A DNA stretch of 64,000 nt from Hyphomicrobiales bacterium (GCA_900468805.1 UEIF01000007.1:1-64000), one strand, 5' to 3'. Counted from the stretch's first letter, positions 8,949-18,429 are shown. Made by a program: numbers and translations. The notes: generated by a model not told the origin, from the letters alone.

Positions 8949-9856
8949 GCCGCTTCAGCCTTCAGGCCCAGAAGTGCCGCGCCGATCAGACCCGGCTCGA
9001 TACGGCATTCGCTGCGCACGACCAGCGGACGATCGAATTTCCGCAGGATGCGGGCGCGCACCGCTTGATCCAATTCCGCCAGAAGCGCTTCGACATTCGA
9101 GAGGCCTCCGCCAACTGGCACGATGGTTGCGCCTGTGATGTTGATGGCGAGCGCGAGCGGCGAAGCGACGAGATCGACATAGACGTCGATCGTGCGGTTG
9201 GCCTTTTCTTCGCCGTTGCGCCAGTCGGTGATGATCTCCTCGCTGGAAAGGTCCAGGTCGTGCAGCGTCTGGTGCAGGCGTTCGAGACCGCGCGCGCCAC
9301 CGACGGTATCGACGCAGCCCTTCTGGCCGCAGCCGCAGGCATAGGCGGGGATGGCGACCGGCGGAGTGCCGGCTTGCGATGCGATGATCGGGCCGTGCCC
9401 CCATTCGCCGGCAAAACCGCCCGATTCATTGATGAGCCGACCATCGGAGACGACACCGCCGCCGACGCCGGTGCCGAGGATGGCGCCGAAGACGATGCGG
9501 TGGCCTCGCCCGGCACCGAGTTCGGCTTCCGCCATGGCGAAACAATCGGCATCGTTGGCAACCAGCACGGGCAGGCCGAGTTCGGCCTCCAGATCGGCGG
9601 CAAGGTTGCGGTCGTGAATGCAGGGAATGTTGGCGACGATCAGGCGCTGTGTATCGGGATCGACGACGCCGGCAATCGACAGCGCAATGCGCGAGGGTTG
9701 TTCGCCCGCCTCGGCTATGAAGCTCTTCAGCGTCTCGACGAAAGCCGGAAAATCATCCTTAGGGGTCGGGCGCCGGCCAAGCGGCACGATGTCGGATTCC
9801 GAACGCGCAATTCCGCCCTTGATGGCGGAGCCACCGATATCGAATGAAATAATCAT
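8945..9856 (-). CDS. ROK-family sugar kinase, probably N-acetylglucosamine kinase
   Basis: The product has 303 residues, typical for ROK kinases. The ATP phosphate loop is DIGGSAIKGG at residues 6-15. The catalytic base is Asp102 (NDADCFAMAE). The ROK zinc site is complete: His154 in EWGHG, and Cys174, Cys176, Cys181 in ACGCGQKGC. The GTGVGGG loop is at about 128-134. The enzyme phosphorylates a hexose at O6. N-acetylglucosamine is the favoured substrate because the neighbouring gene encodes a hexosaminidase, but glucose or N-acetylmannosamine cannot be excluded. It is convergent with that gene, so the two are not one transcript. AGG lies 6 bases before the ATG at 9856. Confidence 0.85.
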   Translation of the reverse strand: MIISFDIGGSAIKGGIARSESDIVPLGRRPTPKDDFPAFVETLKSFIAEAGEQPSRIALSIAGVVDPDTQRLIVANIPCIHDRNLAADLEAELGLPVLVANDADCFAMAEAELGAGRGHRIVFGAILGTGVGGGVVSDGRLINESGGFAGEWGHGPIIASQAGTPPVAIPAYACGCGQKGCVDTVGGARGLERLHQTLHDLDLSSEEIITDWRNGEEKANRTIDVYVDLVASPLALAINITGATIVPVGGGLSNVEALLAELDQAVRARILRKFDRPLVVRSECRIEPGLIGAALLGLKAEAA

Positions 9857-10042
9857 CGCATGCCTGCCAATTGTCTGTTCTTGGCGTCTGCTCGCACTGT
9901 TGGCGGGGAATTACAAGGATTATTCGATAAATGAACTAAGCTCGATCGCTTGCATGATCTGATAATTTCCTCCGCCAAGGTCATCCTATTGGCATATTGC
10001 GCGAGCAGAGCTTTCCGCTATTCACCTACCGACGCCGGATTC

Positions 10043-10699
10043 ATGACAATCGAAAATACCGAAACGCACAGAACCACCGCCCGCAGGCCGCGTCCGAAAG
10101 GCCGGCGGCTTTCCTCCATCCTTCGACAGATGGCGGCGGATCGAAGCCGCGAACGCGTGTCGATCGGCGACCTGTTCCAGACAATGGGTGATAGGGCGAT
10201 CGGCGCACTGATGCTGATCTTCGCATTGCCGAATGCCTTTCCGACACCGCCCGGCACCTCCTCGCTGCTTGGCGCACCGCTGATTTTCCTTGCCGCCCAA
10301 CTCACCTTCGGCCTGAAGCCGTGGCTGCCGAAGGCGATTGCGGCGCGCTCCATGCGGCGGGAGGATTTCGAGACGATCGTCGGGCGCATTCATCCCTGGC
10401 TTGCCCGGGCGGAGCGTATGCTGCAGCCACGTCTGAGCATTTTTGTCGAGCCGCCGGCGGAATATCTGGCGGGCTTCTGCTGTCTGGTGCTGGCGATCGT
10501 TCTCGTGCTGCCGGTGCCGCTCGGCAACATCCTGCCGGCGATTGCGATTTCCCTCTTCGCCTTTGCCATTCTCGGCCGGGACGGGCTGTTTTCGCTCCTC
10601 GGCTTCATCATGACGGGCGTCTCGCTCATCGTTGCTGCCGGGGTGATCTACGGTCTCGTCAAGGCAGCCATCTACATCGTCATGCAGTGGTTCGGATGA
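10043..10699 (+). CDS. ExoD-like exopolysaccharide synthesis protein
   Basis: The product has 218 residues with the ExoD family pattern: a cytoplasmic N-terminus rich in Arg, a GDLFQTMGDRAIGALMLIFA segment, and a C-terminal half with about four hydrophobic helices. ExoD was first found as a Rhizobium gene affecting exopolysaccharide, alkaline tolerance and nodule invasion; its biochemical role is not established. The frame is open from 9950, but residues before MTIENTETHR look non-coding in character and would make the protein unusually long. I therefore start at ATG 10043, although no strong ribosome site precedes it. The gene appears to be monocistronic. Confidence 0.8.
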   Translation: MTIENTETHRTTARRPRPKGRRLSSILRQMAADRSRERVSIGDLFQTMGDRAIGALMLIFALPNAFPTPPGTSSLLGAPLIFLAAQLTFGLKPWLPKAIAARSMRREDFETIVGRIHPWLARAERMLQPRLSIFVEPPAEYLAGFCCLVLAIVLVLPVPLGNILPAIAISLFAFAILGRDGLFSLLGFIMTGVSLIVAAGVIYGLVKAAIYIVMQWFG

Positions 10700-10797
10700 A
10701 GAACCGGCTGCTCATTTTTTCAACGCCCTCGACATTTGCCCGATTTTTGTTTTGATCTGACACCAGACAGACTCAAAGAAATTAATCGGCGGCGGCA

Positions 10798-11751
10798 ATG
10801 GTAAAAAAATCGGAGACATCGGGACGGCTGGACGATGCGGCGCGCGCCGGCTGGCTCTATTACGTCGCCGGCCGCACGCAGGATGAAATCGCCTCCGCCA
10901 TGGGTATTTCGCGCCAGTCGGCGCAGCGGCTCGTCTCGCTTGCCGTGGCCGAGCGTCTGATCAAGGTGCGGCTCGACCATCCGATTGCCGCCTGCCTCGA
11001 ACTCGGCAATCAGCTGCGAAAGAAATTCGGCCTCAAGCATGTCGAGATCGTTCCAAGCGATCCAGGCTCCTCATCGACGACGGTCGGCATTGCGGAGGCG
11101 GCTGCTTCCGAAATCGAGCGCTGGCTGAAGCGCGCCGATCCGATCGTACTGGCTGTCGGCACCGGGCGAACGCTGAAGGCGGCCGTCGACCAGCTGCCGG
11201 CGATCGAATGTCCCAATCACCGCATCGTCTCGCTGACGGGCAATATTGCGCCCGACGGTTCGGCCGCCTACTACAACGTCATCTTCAGCATGGCCGATGC
11301 CGTGAAGGCGCGGCACTACCCGATGCCGCTGCCGGTTCTCGTCACCTCGTCAGAGGAACGGGAGCTTCTGCACGGCCAGCAGCTCGTGCGCTCGACGCTG
11401 GCGATCAGCGCACAGGCGGATGTGACCTTCGTCGGTATCGGCGAACTCGGCATCGACGGCCCGCTCTGCGTCGACGGCTTCCTCGAGAAAGACGAGATGA
11501 TGGAACTGATGCGCGGCGGTGCTGTGGGTGAAATCTGCGGCTGGATTTTCGACGTCGACGGCAAGCTGCTCGACAACCCGATCAACGAGCGTGTCGCGTC
11601 GGCTCCGATCCCGCCGCGCGATTCGTCTGTCGTCATAGGGATCGCCAAGGGCAAGCGAAAGTTCAAGGCGATCAAAGCTGCCATCACAGGCCATCAGGTG
11701 AACGGTTTGATCACCGACGAAGAGACCGCTGAGTTTTTGCTCAATAGCTGA
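10798..11751 (+). CDS. SorC/DeoR-family regulator of the polyol transport operon
   Basis: The product has 317 residues. A short N-terminal helix-turn-helix (YYVAGRTQDEIASAMGISRQ) is followed by the sugar-binding domain of the SorC family, whose fold resembles glucosamine-6-phosphate deaminases (LAVGTGRTLKAAVDQL, VTFVGIGELG). SorC proteins bind phosphorylated or free sugars and control sugar operons as repressor or activator. The gene lies immediately upstream of and co-directional with the polyol ABC transporter genes, 146 bases away. The compound palindrome at 11839-11882 is the likely target. Sorbitol or mannitol, or a phosphate of either, is the expected effector by context. Confidence 0.87.
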   Translation: MVKKSETSGRLDDAARAGWLYYVAGRTQDEIASAMGISRQSAQRLVSLAVAERLIKVRLDHPIAACLELGNQLRKKFGLKHVEIVPSDPGSSSTTVGIAEAAASEIERWLKRADPIVLAVGTGRTLKAAVDQLPAIECPNHRIVSLTGNIAPDGSAAYYNVIFSMADAVKARHYPMPLPVLVTSSEERELLHGQQLVRSTLAISAQADVTFVGIGELGIDGPLCVDGFLEKDEMMELMRGGAVGEICGWIFDVDGKLLDNPINERVASAPIPPRDSSVVIGIAKGKRKFKAIKAAITGHQVNGLITDEETAEFLLNS

Positions 11752-11819
11752 GCAAAAATATTACCGTTTTAAATCAACGTTATAGAGTGTTTGTTCGGCA
11801 TCGCAGCAACGATTGCCAA

Positions 11820-11882
11820 TTGACAAATTTTTCCTGCTGATGAGTAATTGCCCATGAGCAAAGCGAATGCTCACTACTCATC
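11820..11882 (+). promoter_or_regulatory. Promoter and compound palindromic operator of the polyol operon
   Basis: A -35 TTGACA at 11820-11825 is followed by a nested palindrome. The outer arms are GATGAGTA (11839-11846) and TACTCATC (11875-11882). The inner arms are TGAGCA (11855-11860) and TGCTCA (11868-11873). The left outer arm overlaps the predicted -10. Another TGAGCAAA half-site lies near 11749. The SorC-family protein encoded just upstream is the natural candidate to bind here. Confidence 0.55.
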
Positions 11883-11897
11883 TTCTGGGAGGAAGAT

Positions 11898-13208
11898 ATG
11901 ACATTGAGAACTCTCCTGCTGGGCGCCTGCTCAGCATTGGTGTTTGCCGGCATGGCTTCGGCCGAGACGCTGACAATCGCGACCGTGAACAACGGCGACA
12001 TGATCCGGATGCAGAAGCTGACGGATGACTTCAAGGCGAAGAATCCCGGCATCGACCTTGAATGGGTAACCCTCGAAGAAAACGTTTTGCGCCAGAAGGT
12101 CACGACCGACATCGCGACCAAGGGCGGCCAGTACGACGTCTTGACGATCGGAACCTATGAAGTTCCGATCTGGGCGAAGAAGGGCTGGCTCCTGCCGCTC
12201 GACAATCTCGGCGCCAACTATGACGTGGACGATCTGCTGCCGGCAATCCGCAGCGGCATCAGCCAGGACGGCAAGCTCTATGCAGCTCCGTTCTACGGCG
12301 AAAGCTCCATGGTCATGTACCGCAAGGATCTCTTCGACGCTGCTGGCCTGAAAATGCCCGACGCGCCGACTTGGGACTTCATCGCAGATGCCGCGAAGAA
12401 GGTCACCAACAAGGACAAGGAAATCTACGGCATCTGCTTGCGCGGCAAGGCCGGCTGGGGCGAAAACATGGCCTTCCTGACGGCCATGTCGAATTCCTTC
12501 GGCGCCCGCTGGTTCGATGAACAGTGGAAGCCGCAGTTCGATCAGCCCGAGTGGAAGGATACACTTAGCTTCTACGTCAACCTGATGAAGGATGCCGGCC
12601 CTCCCGGTGCTTCTTCCAACGGCTTCAACGAAAACCTGGCGCTCTTCCAGACCGGCAAGTGCGGCATGTGGATCGATGCAACGGTTGCTGCATCCTTCGT
12701 TGCCGATCCGAAGCAGTCGCAGGTTGCCGACAAGGTCGGCTTTGCGCTGGCTCCGGACAAGGGCCTCGGCAAGCGCGGCAACTGGCTCTGGGCCTGGAAC
12801 CTCGCCATCCCGGCAGGCTCGCAGAAGTCCGAAGCCGCCGAGAAGTTCATCTCCTGGGCAACGAGCAAGGATTACACCAACCTCGTCGCCGAGAAGGAAG
12901 GCTGGCTGAACGCACCTCCGGGCACGCGCAGCTCGCTCTATGCCAATGCCGACTACCAGAAGGCCGCTTCCTTCGCGAAGATGACGCTCGACAGCATCAA
13001 CTCCGCCGATCCGACCAAGCCGACTGTCAAGCCGGTTCCCTATGTCGGCGTCCAGTTCGTGGCGATCCCGGAATTCCAGGGCATCGGCACGGCCGTCGGC
13101 CAGCAGTTCTCCGCAGCCCTTGCCGGCCAGATCTCGGTCGACCAAGCCCTGCAGAGTGCACAGCAGCTGACCACCCGCGAAATGACCAAGGCGGGCTACA
13201 TCAAGTAA
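11898..13208 (+). CDS. smoE: Sorbitol/mannitol ABC transporter substrate-binding protein
   Basis: The product has 436 residues. A Sec signal peptide (TLLLGACSALVFAGMASA) is probably cleaved after Ala22. The mature part is a family 1 extracellular solute-binding protein (ETLTIATVNNGDMIRMQKL; FYGESSMVMYRKDLFDAAG). It delivers a polyol to the two permeases encoded downstream. The substrate is assigned from the gene order binding protein, two permeases, ATPase, mannitol dehydrogenase, the order known for smoEFGK-mtlK in rhizobia and Rhodobacter. GGGAGGA precedes the ATG by 5 bases. A hairpin and a terminator-like stem follow, which would make this transcript more abundant than the rest of the operon. 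Confidence 0.88.
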   Translation: MTLRTLLLGACSALVFAGMASAETLTIATVNNGDMIRMQKLTDDFKAKNPGIDLEWVTLEENVLRQKVTTDIATKGGQYDVLTIGTYEVPIWAKKGWLLPLDNLGANYDVDDLLPAIRSGISQDGKLYAAPFYGESSMVMYRKDLFDAAGLKMPDAPTWDFIADAAKKVTNKDKEIYGICLRGKAGWGENMAFLTAMSNSFGARWFDEQWKPQFDQPEWKDTLSFYVNLMKDAGPPGASSNGFNENLALFQTGKCGMWIDATVAASFVADPKQSQVADKVGFALAPDKGLGKRGNWLWAWNLAIPAGSQKSEAAEKFISWATSKDYTNLVAEKEGWLNAPPGTRSSLYANADYQKAASFAKMTLDSINSADPTKPTVKPVPYVGVQFVAIPEFQGIGTAVGQQFSAALAGQISVDQALQSAQQLTTREMTKAGYIK

Positions 13209-13225
13209 TACCTCCTGAGAATGTA

Positions 13226-13244
13226 CGGAATGTTTGACATTCCG
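13226..13244 (+). other. Small hairpin downstream of the binding-protein gene
   Basis: CGGAATG and CATTCCG pair perfectly around a 5-base loop. It is the first of two stems in the smoE-smoF gap and probably helps to protect the 3' end of the upstream message. Confidence 0.5.
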
Positions 13245-13252
13245 CACCTCTG

Positions 13253-13290
13253 GGCCGCCGATTGCCCGAACTGCATCGGCGGCCTCTTTT
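13253..13290 (+). terminator. Terminator-like stem inside the polyol operon (partial termination)
   Basis: GGCCGCCGAT (13253-13262) pairs with ATCGGCGGCC (13275-13284) around a 12-base loop and is followed by TCTTTT. It lies between the binding-protein and permease genes of one operon. Such stems typically let only part of the transcription through, matching the need for more binding protein than membrane subunits. Confidence 0.65.
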
Positions 13291-13339
13291 CAGAGCTGTC
13301 CTCAGCCACATCCGCTTCAGATCAGACCGGTGATTTGCC

Positions 13340-14212
13340 ATGGCAACGTTTCACACTCGCTCCGCAGCACGCCTGATGATTGCACCCTCCGTGGTGCTGC
13401 TCTTTGCGTGGATGATCGTCCCGCTCGCGATGACGATTTACTTCTCCCTGCTGAACTACAATCTGCTCAACCCGGGCATGGAGAGTTTCGTCGGTCTCTT
13501 AAACTACGAATACTTCCTTACCGACCCGGCCTTTTTCGCCGCGCTCATCAATACGCTGGTGCTGGTTGCCGGTGTGCTTGTCATCACCGTTGTCGGCGGC
13601 ATTCTCTTTGCACTCCTGCTCGATCAGCCGATTTACGGCCAGGGCATTGTACGCATCCTGGTCATTGCGCCCTTCTTCGTCATGCCGACAGTGGCCGCGC
13701 TCGTCTGGAAAAACATGTTCATGAACCCGGTCAACGGTCTCTTCGCCTATATGGCAAAGGCTGTCGGCCTGCAGCCGATCGACTGGCTGGCCAGCGTGCC
13801 GCTTTTCTCGGTCATCCTGATCGTTGCCTGGCAGTGGCTTCCCTTTGCCACGCTCATCATGCTCACCGCGCTTCAATCGCTTGACGAAGAGCAGAAGGAA
13901 GCCTCCGAGATGGACGGCGCCGGGCCGATTTCGAAGTTCATCTACATCATCCTGCCGCATATGGCCCGTGCCATCACCGTGGTAATCCTGATCCAGACGA
14001 TCTTCCTGCTGTCGGTCTTCGCCGAAATCCTGGTCACCACCAACGGCGGCCCGGGCACGCAGAGCACCAACCTCACCTTTCTCGTCTATTCCCAGGCGCT
14101 GCTGCAGTTCGATATTGGCGGGGCTTCGGCGGGCGGTATCGTGGCGGTCGTGCTTGCCAATATCGTTGCGATCTTCCTCGTCCGCCTCGTCGGCAAGAAT
14201 CTGGAGGCTTGA
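13340..14212 (+). CDS. smoF: Polyol ABC transporter permease, first subunit
   Basis: The product has 290 residues with six predicted membrane helices, MalF-type. The cytoplasmic EAA loop that docks the ATPase reads EASEMDGAGPISKFIYIILP at about residues 190-209. The first helix, preceded by RSAARLMIAPS, anchors the N-terminus. It forms the membrane channel with the next permease. The stop codon at 14210-14212 is 1 base before the next gene's ATG, indicating translational coupling. The substrate follows from the operon, as for smoE. Confidence 0.88.
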   Translation: MATFHTRSAARLMIAPSVVLLFAWMIVPLAMTIYFSLLNYNLLNPGMESFVGLLNYEYFLTDPAFFAALINTLVLVAGVLVITVVGGILFALLLDQPIYGQGIVRILVIAPFFVMPTVAALVWKNMFMNPVNGLFAYMAKAVGLQPIDWLASVPLFSVILIVAWQWLPFATLIMLTALQSLDEEQKEASEMDGAGPISKFIYIILPHMARAITVVILIQTIFLLSVFAEILVTTNGGPGTQSTNLTFLVYSQALLQFDIGGASAGGIVAVVLANIVAIFLVRLVGKNLEA

Positions 14213-14213
14213 G

Positions 14214-15044
14214 ATGGCTAGAAAGGTCACCACCCAACGCAAGGTCATCATGACCGCGATCGCCTGGTCGCTCGGCATCCTGATCTTCTTCCCGATCCTC
14301 TGGACCTTCCTCACAAGCTTCAAGTCGGAGGCGGATGCCATCGCTTCGCCGCCGCAGTTCCTGTTCTTCCACTGGACGACCGAGAACTATGCTGAAGTGC
14401 AGAGCCGGTCCGACTATCTTACCCACTTCATGAATTCGGTGGTGATCTCCTTCGGCTCGACGCTGATCGGCCTCATCATCGCCATCCCGGCCGCCTGGGC
14501 CATGGCCTTTGCGCCGACCAAGCGGACGAAGGATGTGCTGATGTGGATGCTGTCAACCAAAATGATGCCGCCGGTCGGCGCGCTCATCCCGATATACCTG
14601 TTATTCCGCAATTTCGGCCTGCTCGATACACGCACCGGGCTGGTGATCGTGCTGACGCTGATCAACCTGCCGATCATCGTCTGGATGCTCTATACCTACT
14701 TCAAGGAAATCCCCGGCGAAATCCTGGAAGCCGCACGCATGGACGGAGCCTCGCTCGTCAAGGAAATCGTCTACGTGCTGACGCCGATGGCCGTGCCGGG
14801 CATTGCCTCGACCCTGCTGCTCAATATCATCCTCGCCTGGAACGAAGCCTTCTGGACGCTGAACCTGACGGCCTCCAAGGCGGCGCCGCTGACAGCCTTC
14901 ATCGCTTCCTATTCGAGCCCGGAAGGCCTGTTCTATGCCAAGCTTTCGGCGGCTTCGACCATGGCGATCGCGCCGATCCTCATCCTCGGCTGGTTCAGCC
15001 AGAAACAACTCGTCCGCGGCCTGACCTTCGGCGCGGTGAAATAA
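14214..15044 (+). CDS. smoG: Polyol ABC transporter permease, second subunit
   Basis: The product has 276 residues, MalG-type permease with six helices and the EAA motif EAARMDGASLVKEIVYVLTP. The open frame runs back to 14115 inside smoF. ATG 14214, 1 base after the smoF stop and preceded by GGAGGC, gives the normal N-terminus MARKVTTQRKVIM. It pairs with the smoF product in the inner membrane. The ATPase gene follows after 18 bases that include GGGAG. Confidence 0.88.
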   Translation: MARKVTTQRKVIMTAIAWSLGILIFFPILWTFLTSFKSEADAIASPPQFLFFHWTTENYAEVQSRSDYLTHFMNSVVISFGSTLIGLIIAIPAAWAMAFAPTKRTKDVLMWMLSTKMMPPVGALIPIYLLFRNFGLLDTRTGLVIVLTLINLPIIVWMLYTYFKEIPGEILEAARMDGASLVKEIVYVLTPMAVPGIASTLLLNIILAWNEAFWTLNLTASKAAPLTAFIASYSSPEGLFYAKLSAASTMAIAPILILGWFSQKQLVRGLTFGAVK

Positions 15045-15062
15045 GATCATAGGGAGAGAAAC

Positions 15063-16061
15063 ATGGGCAGCATTACCCTTCAAAAGGTTTCGAAGGTCTT
15101 CGGCGAAGCCAAGGTCATCCCTTCGATCGATCTCGACATCAGGGACGGCGAATTCGTCGTCTTCGTCGGTCCCTCCGGCTGCGGCAAGTCCACCTTGCTG
15201 CGCCTGATCGCCGGTCTCGAGGATGTCTCTGGCGGCAAGATCGTCATCGACGGCAAGGACGCGACCGAGAAGGCGCCGTCCGAACGCGGTCTGGCGATGG
15301 TCTTCCAGTCCTATGCGCTCTATCCGCATATGAGCGTGCGCAACAACATCGCCTTCCCGCTGAAGATGGCGGGCATGGACAAGGCCGAGATCGACCGCAA
15401 GGTGACCGATGCGGCGCGCGTGCTGAACCTCGGCGACTATCTGGATCGCAAGCCGCGCCAGCTCTCGGGCGGCCAGCGCCAACGCGTCGCGATCGGCCGC
15501 GCCATCGTGCGCCAGCCGTCGGCCTTCCTCTTCGACGAGCCACTGTCGAACCTCGATGCGGCGCTGCGCGTCAACATGCGTATCGAAATCAGCGAGCTGC
15601 ACCAGCAGCTGAAAACGACGATGGTCTACGTTACCCACGACCAGGTGGAAGCCATGACCATGGCCGACAAGATCGTGGTTCTGAATAGGGGCAATATCGA
15701 GCAGGTCGGCTCGCCGCTGGAGCTCTATCGCAGTCCGCGAAACCTCTTCGTCGCCGGCTTCATCGGCTCACCTAAAATGAATTTCATCAAAGGGCAGAAT
15801 GCGGCGCAGCTCAATGCGCACACGATCGGTATCCGTCCCGAACACGTGCTGCTGTCGACCGAAAGCGGTGACTGGAAGGGCAGGGTCACGGTTGCCGAGC
15901 ATCTGGGCTCCGACACATTCCTGCACGTCGATGTCGAGGGTATCGGCATGGCGACGGCGCGCAGCAATGGCGACTTTGCAGCCAAAGCCGGCGATATCGT
16001 CTACCTGACGCCGGACAAGACGCGTATCCATAAATTCAATGAGGGCGGCCTCGCCATCTGA
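15063..16061 (+). CDS. smoK: Polyol ABC transporter ATP-binding subunit
   Basis: The product has 332 residues, a MalK/UgpC-type ATPase. Walker A is GPSGCGKST at about residues 36-44. The Q-loop is [11 protein letters not shown], the signature is LSGGQRQR, Walker B is [12 protein letters not shown], and the switch His is in [15 protein letters not shown]-terminal regulatory OB-like domain follows from about residue 240 ([11 protein letters not shown]). It is slightly shorter than typical MalK. It powers the smoFG permease. AGGGAGAG lies just before the ATG. A sharing role for other transporters is possible, since such ATPases can serve several systems. Confidence 0.9.
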   Translation: MGSITLQKVSKVFGEAKVIPSIDLDIRDGEFVVFVGPSGCGKSTLLRLIAGLEDVSGGKIVIDGKDATEKAPSERGLAMVFQSYALYPHMSVRNNIAFPLKMAGMDKAEIDRKVTDAARVLNLGDYLDRKPRQLSGGQRQRVAIGRAIVRQPSAFLFDEPLSNLDAALRVNMRIEISELHQQLKTTMVYVTHDQVEAMTMADKIVVLNRGNIEQVGSPLELYRSPRNLFVAGFIGSPKMNFIKGQNAAQLNAHTIGIRPEHVLLSTESGDWKGRVTVAEHLGSDTFLHVDVEGIGMATARSNGDFAAKAGDIVYLTPDKTRIHKFNEGGLAI

Positions 16062-16166
16062 GGCGGCTACCGGCTGGGGGCAGACATGCGGATCGGGCGA
16101 TGTCGTCCGGACCGCGCTACCGGGAGGGCGGAAGTCCTTTCGCAAGACCTTCAAGAGGACTGAAAC

Positions 16167-17648
16167 ATGACGTGCAAATTATCGCTGGCAACGCTCGCCG
16201 AGGCGGCAAAGACCGCGGCCATTCCGGCTTACGACCGGGCGTCGCTGAAAGCCGGCATCGTGCACTTCGGCGTCGGTAATTTCCATCGCGCCCATCAGGC
16301 GATCTATCTCGACGATCTCTTCAATGCCGGTAGCGACCATAACTGGGCCATCATCGGGGCCGGCGTTCTGCCTTCGGATGCTGCTATGCGCGACAAGCTC
16401 GCTGCTCAGGATTTCCTGACGACCGTCGTCGAGCAGGACAACAACAGGACGGCCGCACGCGTGACCGGGCCGATGATCGATATCCTGCCGGTCGGTGAAC
16501 CCGCTGTTATCATCGCCAAGCTCGCCGATCCAACTATTCGCATCGTCTCGATGACGATCACCGAAGGCGGCTATTTCATCGATGCCTCGGGCAAGTTCAA
16601 TCCGGCGCACCCGGCGATTGCCGCTGATGCCCAGAACCCGGCGACGCCGAAGACGGTCTTCGGTCTGATCGTTGCCGGCCTGAAGGCGCGCAAGGACAAG
16701 GGCATCGAGCCCTTCACCGTCATGTCCTGCGACAACATTCCCCACAACGGCGTCGTGACTGCCAACGCCGTCGTCGGCACGGCGAAGCTTTCCGATCCAG
16801 CCTTTGCCGACTGGATCAAGGCCAATGTCTCCTTCCCGAACGGTATGGTGGACCGTATCACGCCGGCGACCAGCCAACGCGAGATCGATTTTCTCAAGGA
16901 CAATTTCGATATCGAGGATAACTGGCCGGTCTATTGTGAAGAGTTCAAGCAGTGGGTGCTGGAAGACAAGTTTCCGATGGGCCGCCCGGCGCTCGAAAAG
17001 GTGGGCGTCACCTTCGTGCCAGATGTCACGCCTTATGAGCACATGAAGATCCGCATCCTCAACGGCGGCCATGCGGCGATTGCCTATCCTGCCGCGCTGA
17101 TGGACATTCATTTCGTGCATGAGGCGATGGAAAACGACCTGATCCGCGCCTTCCTCGCCAAGCTCGAGAATGACGAAATCATTCCGATCATACCGCCGGT
17201 ACCGGATACGTCGCTGCAGGATTATTTCAAGCTGATCGAGCGTCGCTTCCTCAATCCCAAGATCGCCGATACGATCCCGCGGCTGGCGCAGGACGGCTCC
17301 AACCGTCAGCCGAAATTCATCCTGCCGTCGACCCTCGACAATCTGCGCCAGGGCAAGGATGTCGTAGGCCTCGCGCTCGTCTCGGCGCTCTGGTGCCGTT
17401 ACTTCGCCGGCACGAGCGACAGCGGCAAGGCGATCGTCTTCAACGATGCCAGCGCCGAGCGTCTGCATGAGGCGGCGGTAAAGGCAAAGGATGATCCGGC
17501 AGCCTTCCTCGCCTTCGACGATATTTTCGGCGAAGCAGCGAAATCAGACGTTTTCCGCAAACGTTTCGCCCATGCGCTCAAAACCTTGTGGGAAAAGGGC
17601 ACGAAGGAAACCCTCCAGCTCTATCTCGACGGCAAGCTCGCGGTGTAA
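16167..17648 (+). CDS. mtlK: Mannitol 2-dehydrogenase (polyol long-chain dehydrogenase)
   Basis: The product has 493 residues, the length of NAD-dependent mannitol dehydrogenases. The N-terminal nucleotide-binding region shows FGVGNFHRAHQAIYLDDLF. The family signature with the catalytic Lys, Asn and His is MKIRILNGGHAAIAYPAAL. The enzyme oxidises mannitol to fructose, and often arabitol or sorbitol, once the polyol has been imported by the transporter encoded just upstream. In the 105-base gap, AGTCCT (16133-16138) can pair with AGGACT (16156-16161), which overlaps the ribosome site AGAGGA, so some control of translation is possible. No separate sorbitol dehydrogenase (smoS) is present in this cluster. 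Confidence 0.92.
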   Translation: MTCKLSLATLAEAAKTAAIPAYDRASLKAGIVHFGVGNFHRAHQAIYLDDLFNAGSDHNWAIIGAGVLPSDAAMRDKLAAQDFLTTVVEQDNNRTAARVTGPMIDILPVGEPAVIIAKLADPTIRIVSMTITEGGYFIDASGKFNPAHPAIAADAQNPATPKTVFGLIVAGLKARKDKGIEPFTVMSCDNIPHNGVVTANAVVGTAKLSDPAFADWIKANVSFPNGMVDRITPATSQREIDFLKDNFDIEDNWPVYCEEFKQWVLEDKFPMGRPALEKVGVTFVPDVTPYEHMKIRILNGGHAAIAYPAALMDIHFVHEAMENDLIRAFLAKLENDEIIPIIPPVPDTSLQDYFKLIERRFLNPKIADTIPRLAQDGSNRQPKFILPSTLDNLRQGKDVVGLALVSALWCRYFAGTSDSGKAIVFNDASAERLHEAAVKAKDDPAAFLAFDDIFGEAAKSDVFRKRFAHALKTLWEKGTKETLQLYLDGKLAV

Positions 17649-17739
17649 GGAATCTCGATGGCAGCGTTTCTGCCGCCATCCCGGCCTTGCGGACAAGGCA
17701 GGACCGTTGCGTCCGAACTGAACTCAGGTTGGGTCTTCC

Positions 17740-18429
17740 ATGGCTGATGCTGAACCACGGCTGATCATCTTCGATTGCGACGGCGTGCTCGTCGATAGCG
17801 AGCCGATTTCGATCAGCGTTCTCGTCAAGGCGATGGCCGATCTCGGGGTGACGATCACCGAGGATGAAGCCTATGAGCGCTTCCTCGGCCGCAGCCTCGC
17901 AACCCTCATCGACATATTGGAGACCGAGTTCAACGTGCATGCGGGCGAGGAATTCCTCGAAGGCATCCGCATCAATCTTTATGCCCGCTTCCGCACGGAA
18001 CTGAAACCTATTCCCGGTATCGGTGATGCGATCGATGCGCTCGGCGTTCCCTGCTGCGTTGCCTCGTCCAGCCAGGTCGAGCGGATCAGACTTTCGCTTT
18101 CGGTTACCGGGCTCCTGCCCAAACTGCCGAATATCTTCAGCGCCAGCATGGTCAAACGCGGCAAGCCGGCTCCCGATCTCTTCCTTTACGCAGCCAGCAA
18201 GATGCAAGTCGAGCCGCGCGACTGCATCGTCATCGAGGATAGTCCGGCGGGCATTGCCGCAGCAAAAGCAGCGGGCATGACGGTCTTTGCCTTTACCGGC
18301 GGCTCGCATGCCAACTTCGCCGGATATCGGGAAGAACTCGACCGTCTTTCGCCCGAAGCGGTGTTTGACGCCATGCCGGAATTGATACACCTTGTCCGCA
18401 AACAAAAGCCGGACGGGACTCAGCATTGA
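17740..18429 (+). CDS. HAD-superfamily hydrolase, beta-phosphoglucomutase-like
   Basis: The product has 229 residues. HAD motif I is IFDCDGVLVDSEP, with nucleophile Asp12 and Asp14. Motif II is around VASSSQ, the Lys of motif III is in KRGKPAPDLF, and motif IV is VIEDSPAGIAAAKAAGM. The helical cap lies between motifs I and II. It is a cytoplasmic phosphatase or phosphomutase acting on a small sugar phosphate. Its place between mannitol dehydrogenase and a sugar kinase suggests dephosphorylation of a polyol or sugar phosphate that would otherwise accumulate; this is inference. Its stop codon overlaps the next start by 1 base (TGATG). Confidence 0.86.
   Translation: MADAEPRLIIFDCDGVLVDSEPISISVLVKAMADLGVTITEDEAYERFLGRSLATLIDILETEFNVHAGEEFLEGIRINLYARFRTELKPIPGIGDAIDALGVPCCVASSSQVERIRLSLSVTGLLPKLPNIFSASMVKRGKPAPDLFLYAASKMQVEPRDCIVIEDSPAGIAAAKAAGMTVFAFTGGSHANFAGYREELDRLSPEAVFDAMPELIHLVRKQKPDGTQH

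Noticed and set aside
11931-13247. A 438-codon antisense frame over the polyol binding-protein gene
   Set aside because: It has no domain, no ribosome site, and overlaps a complete gene with a signal peptide.
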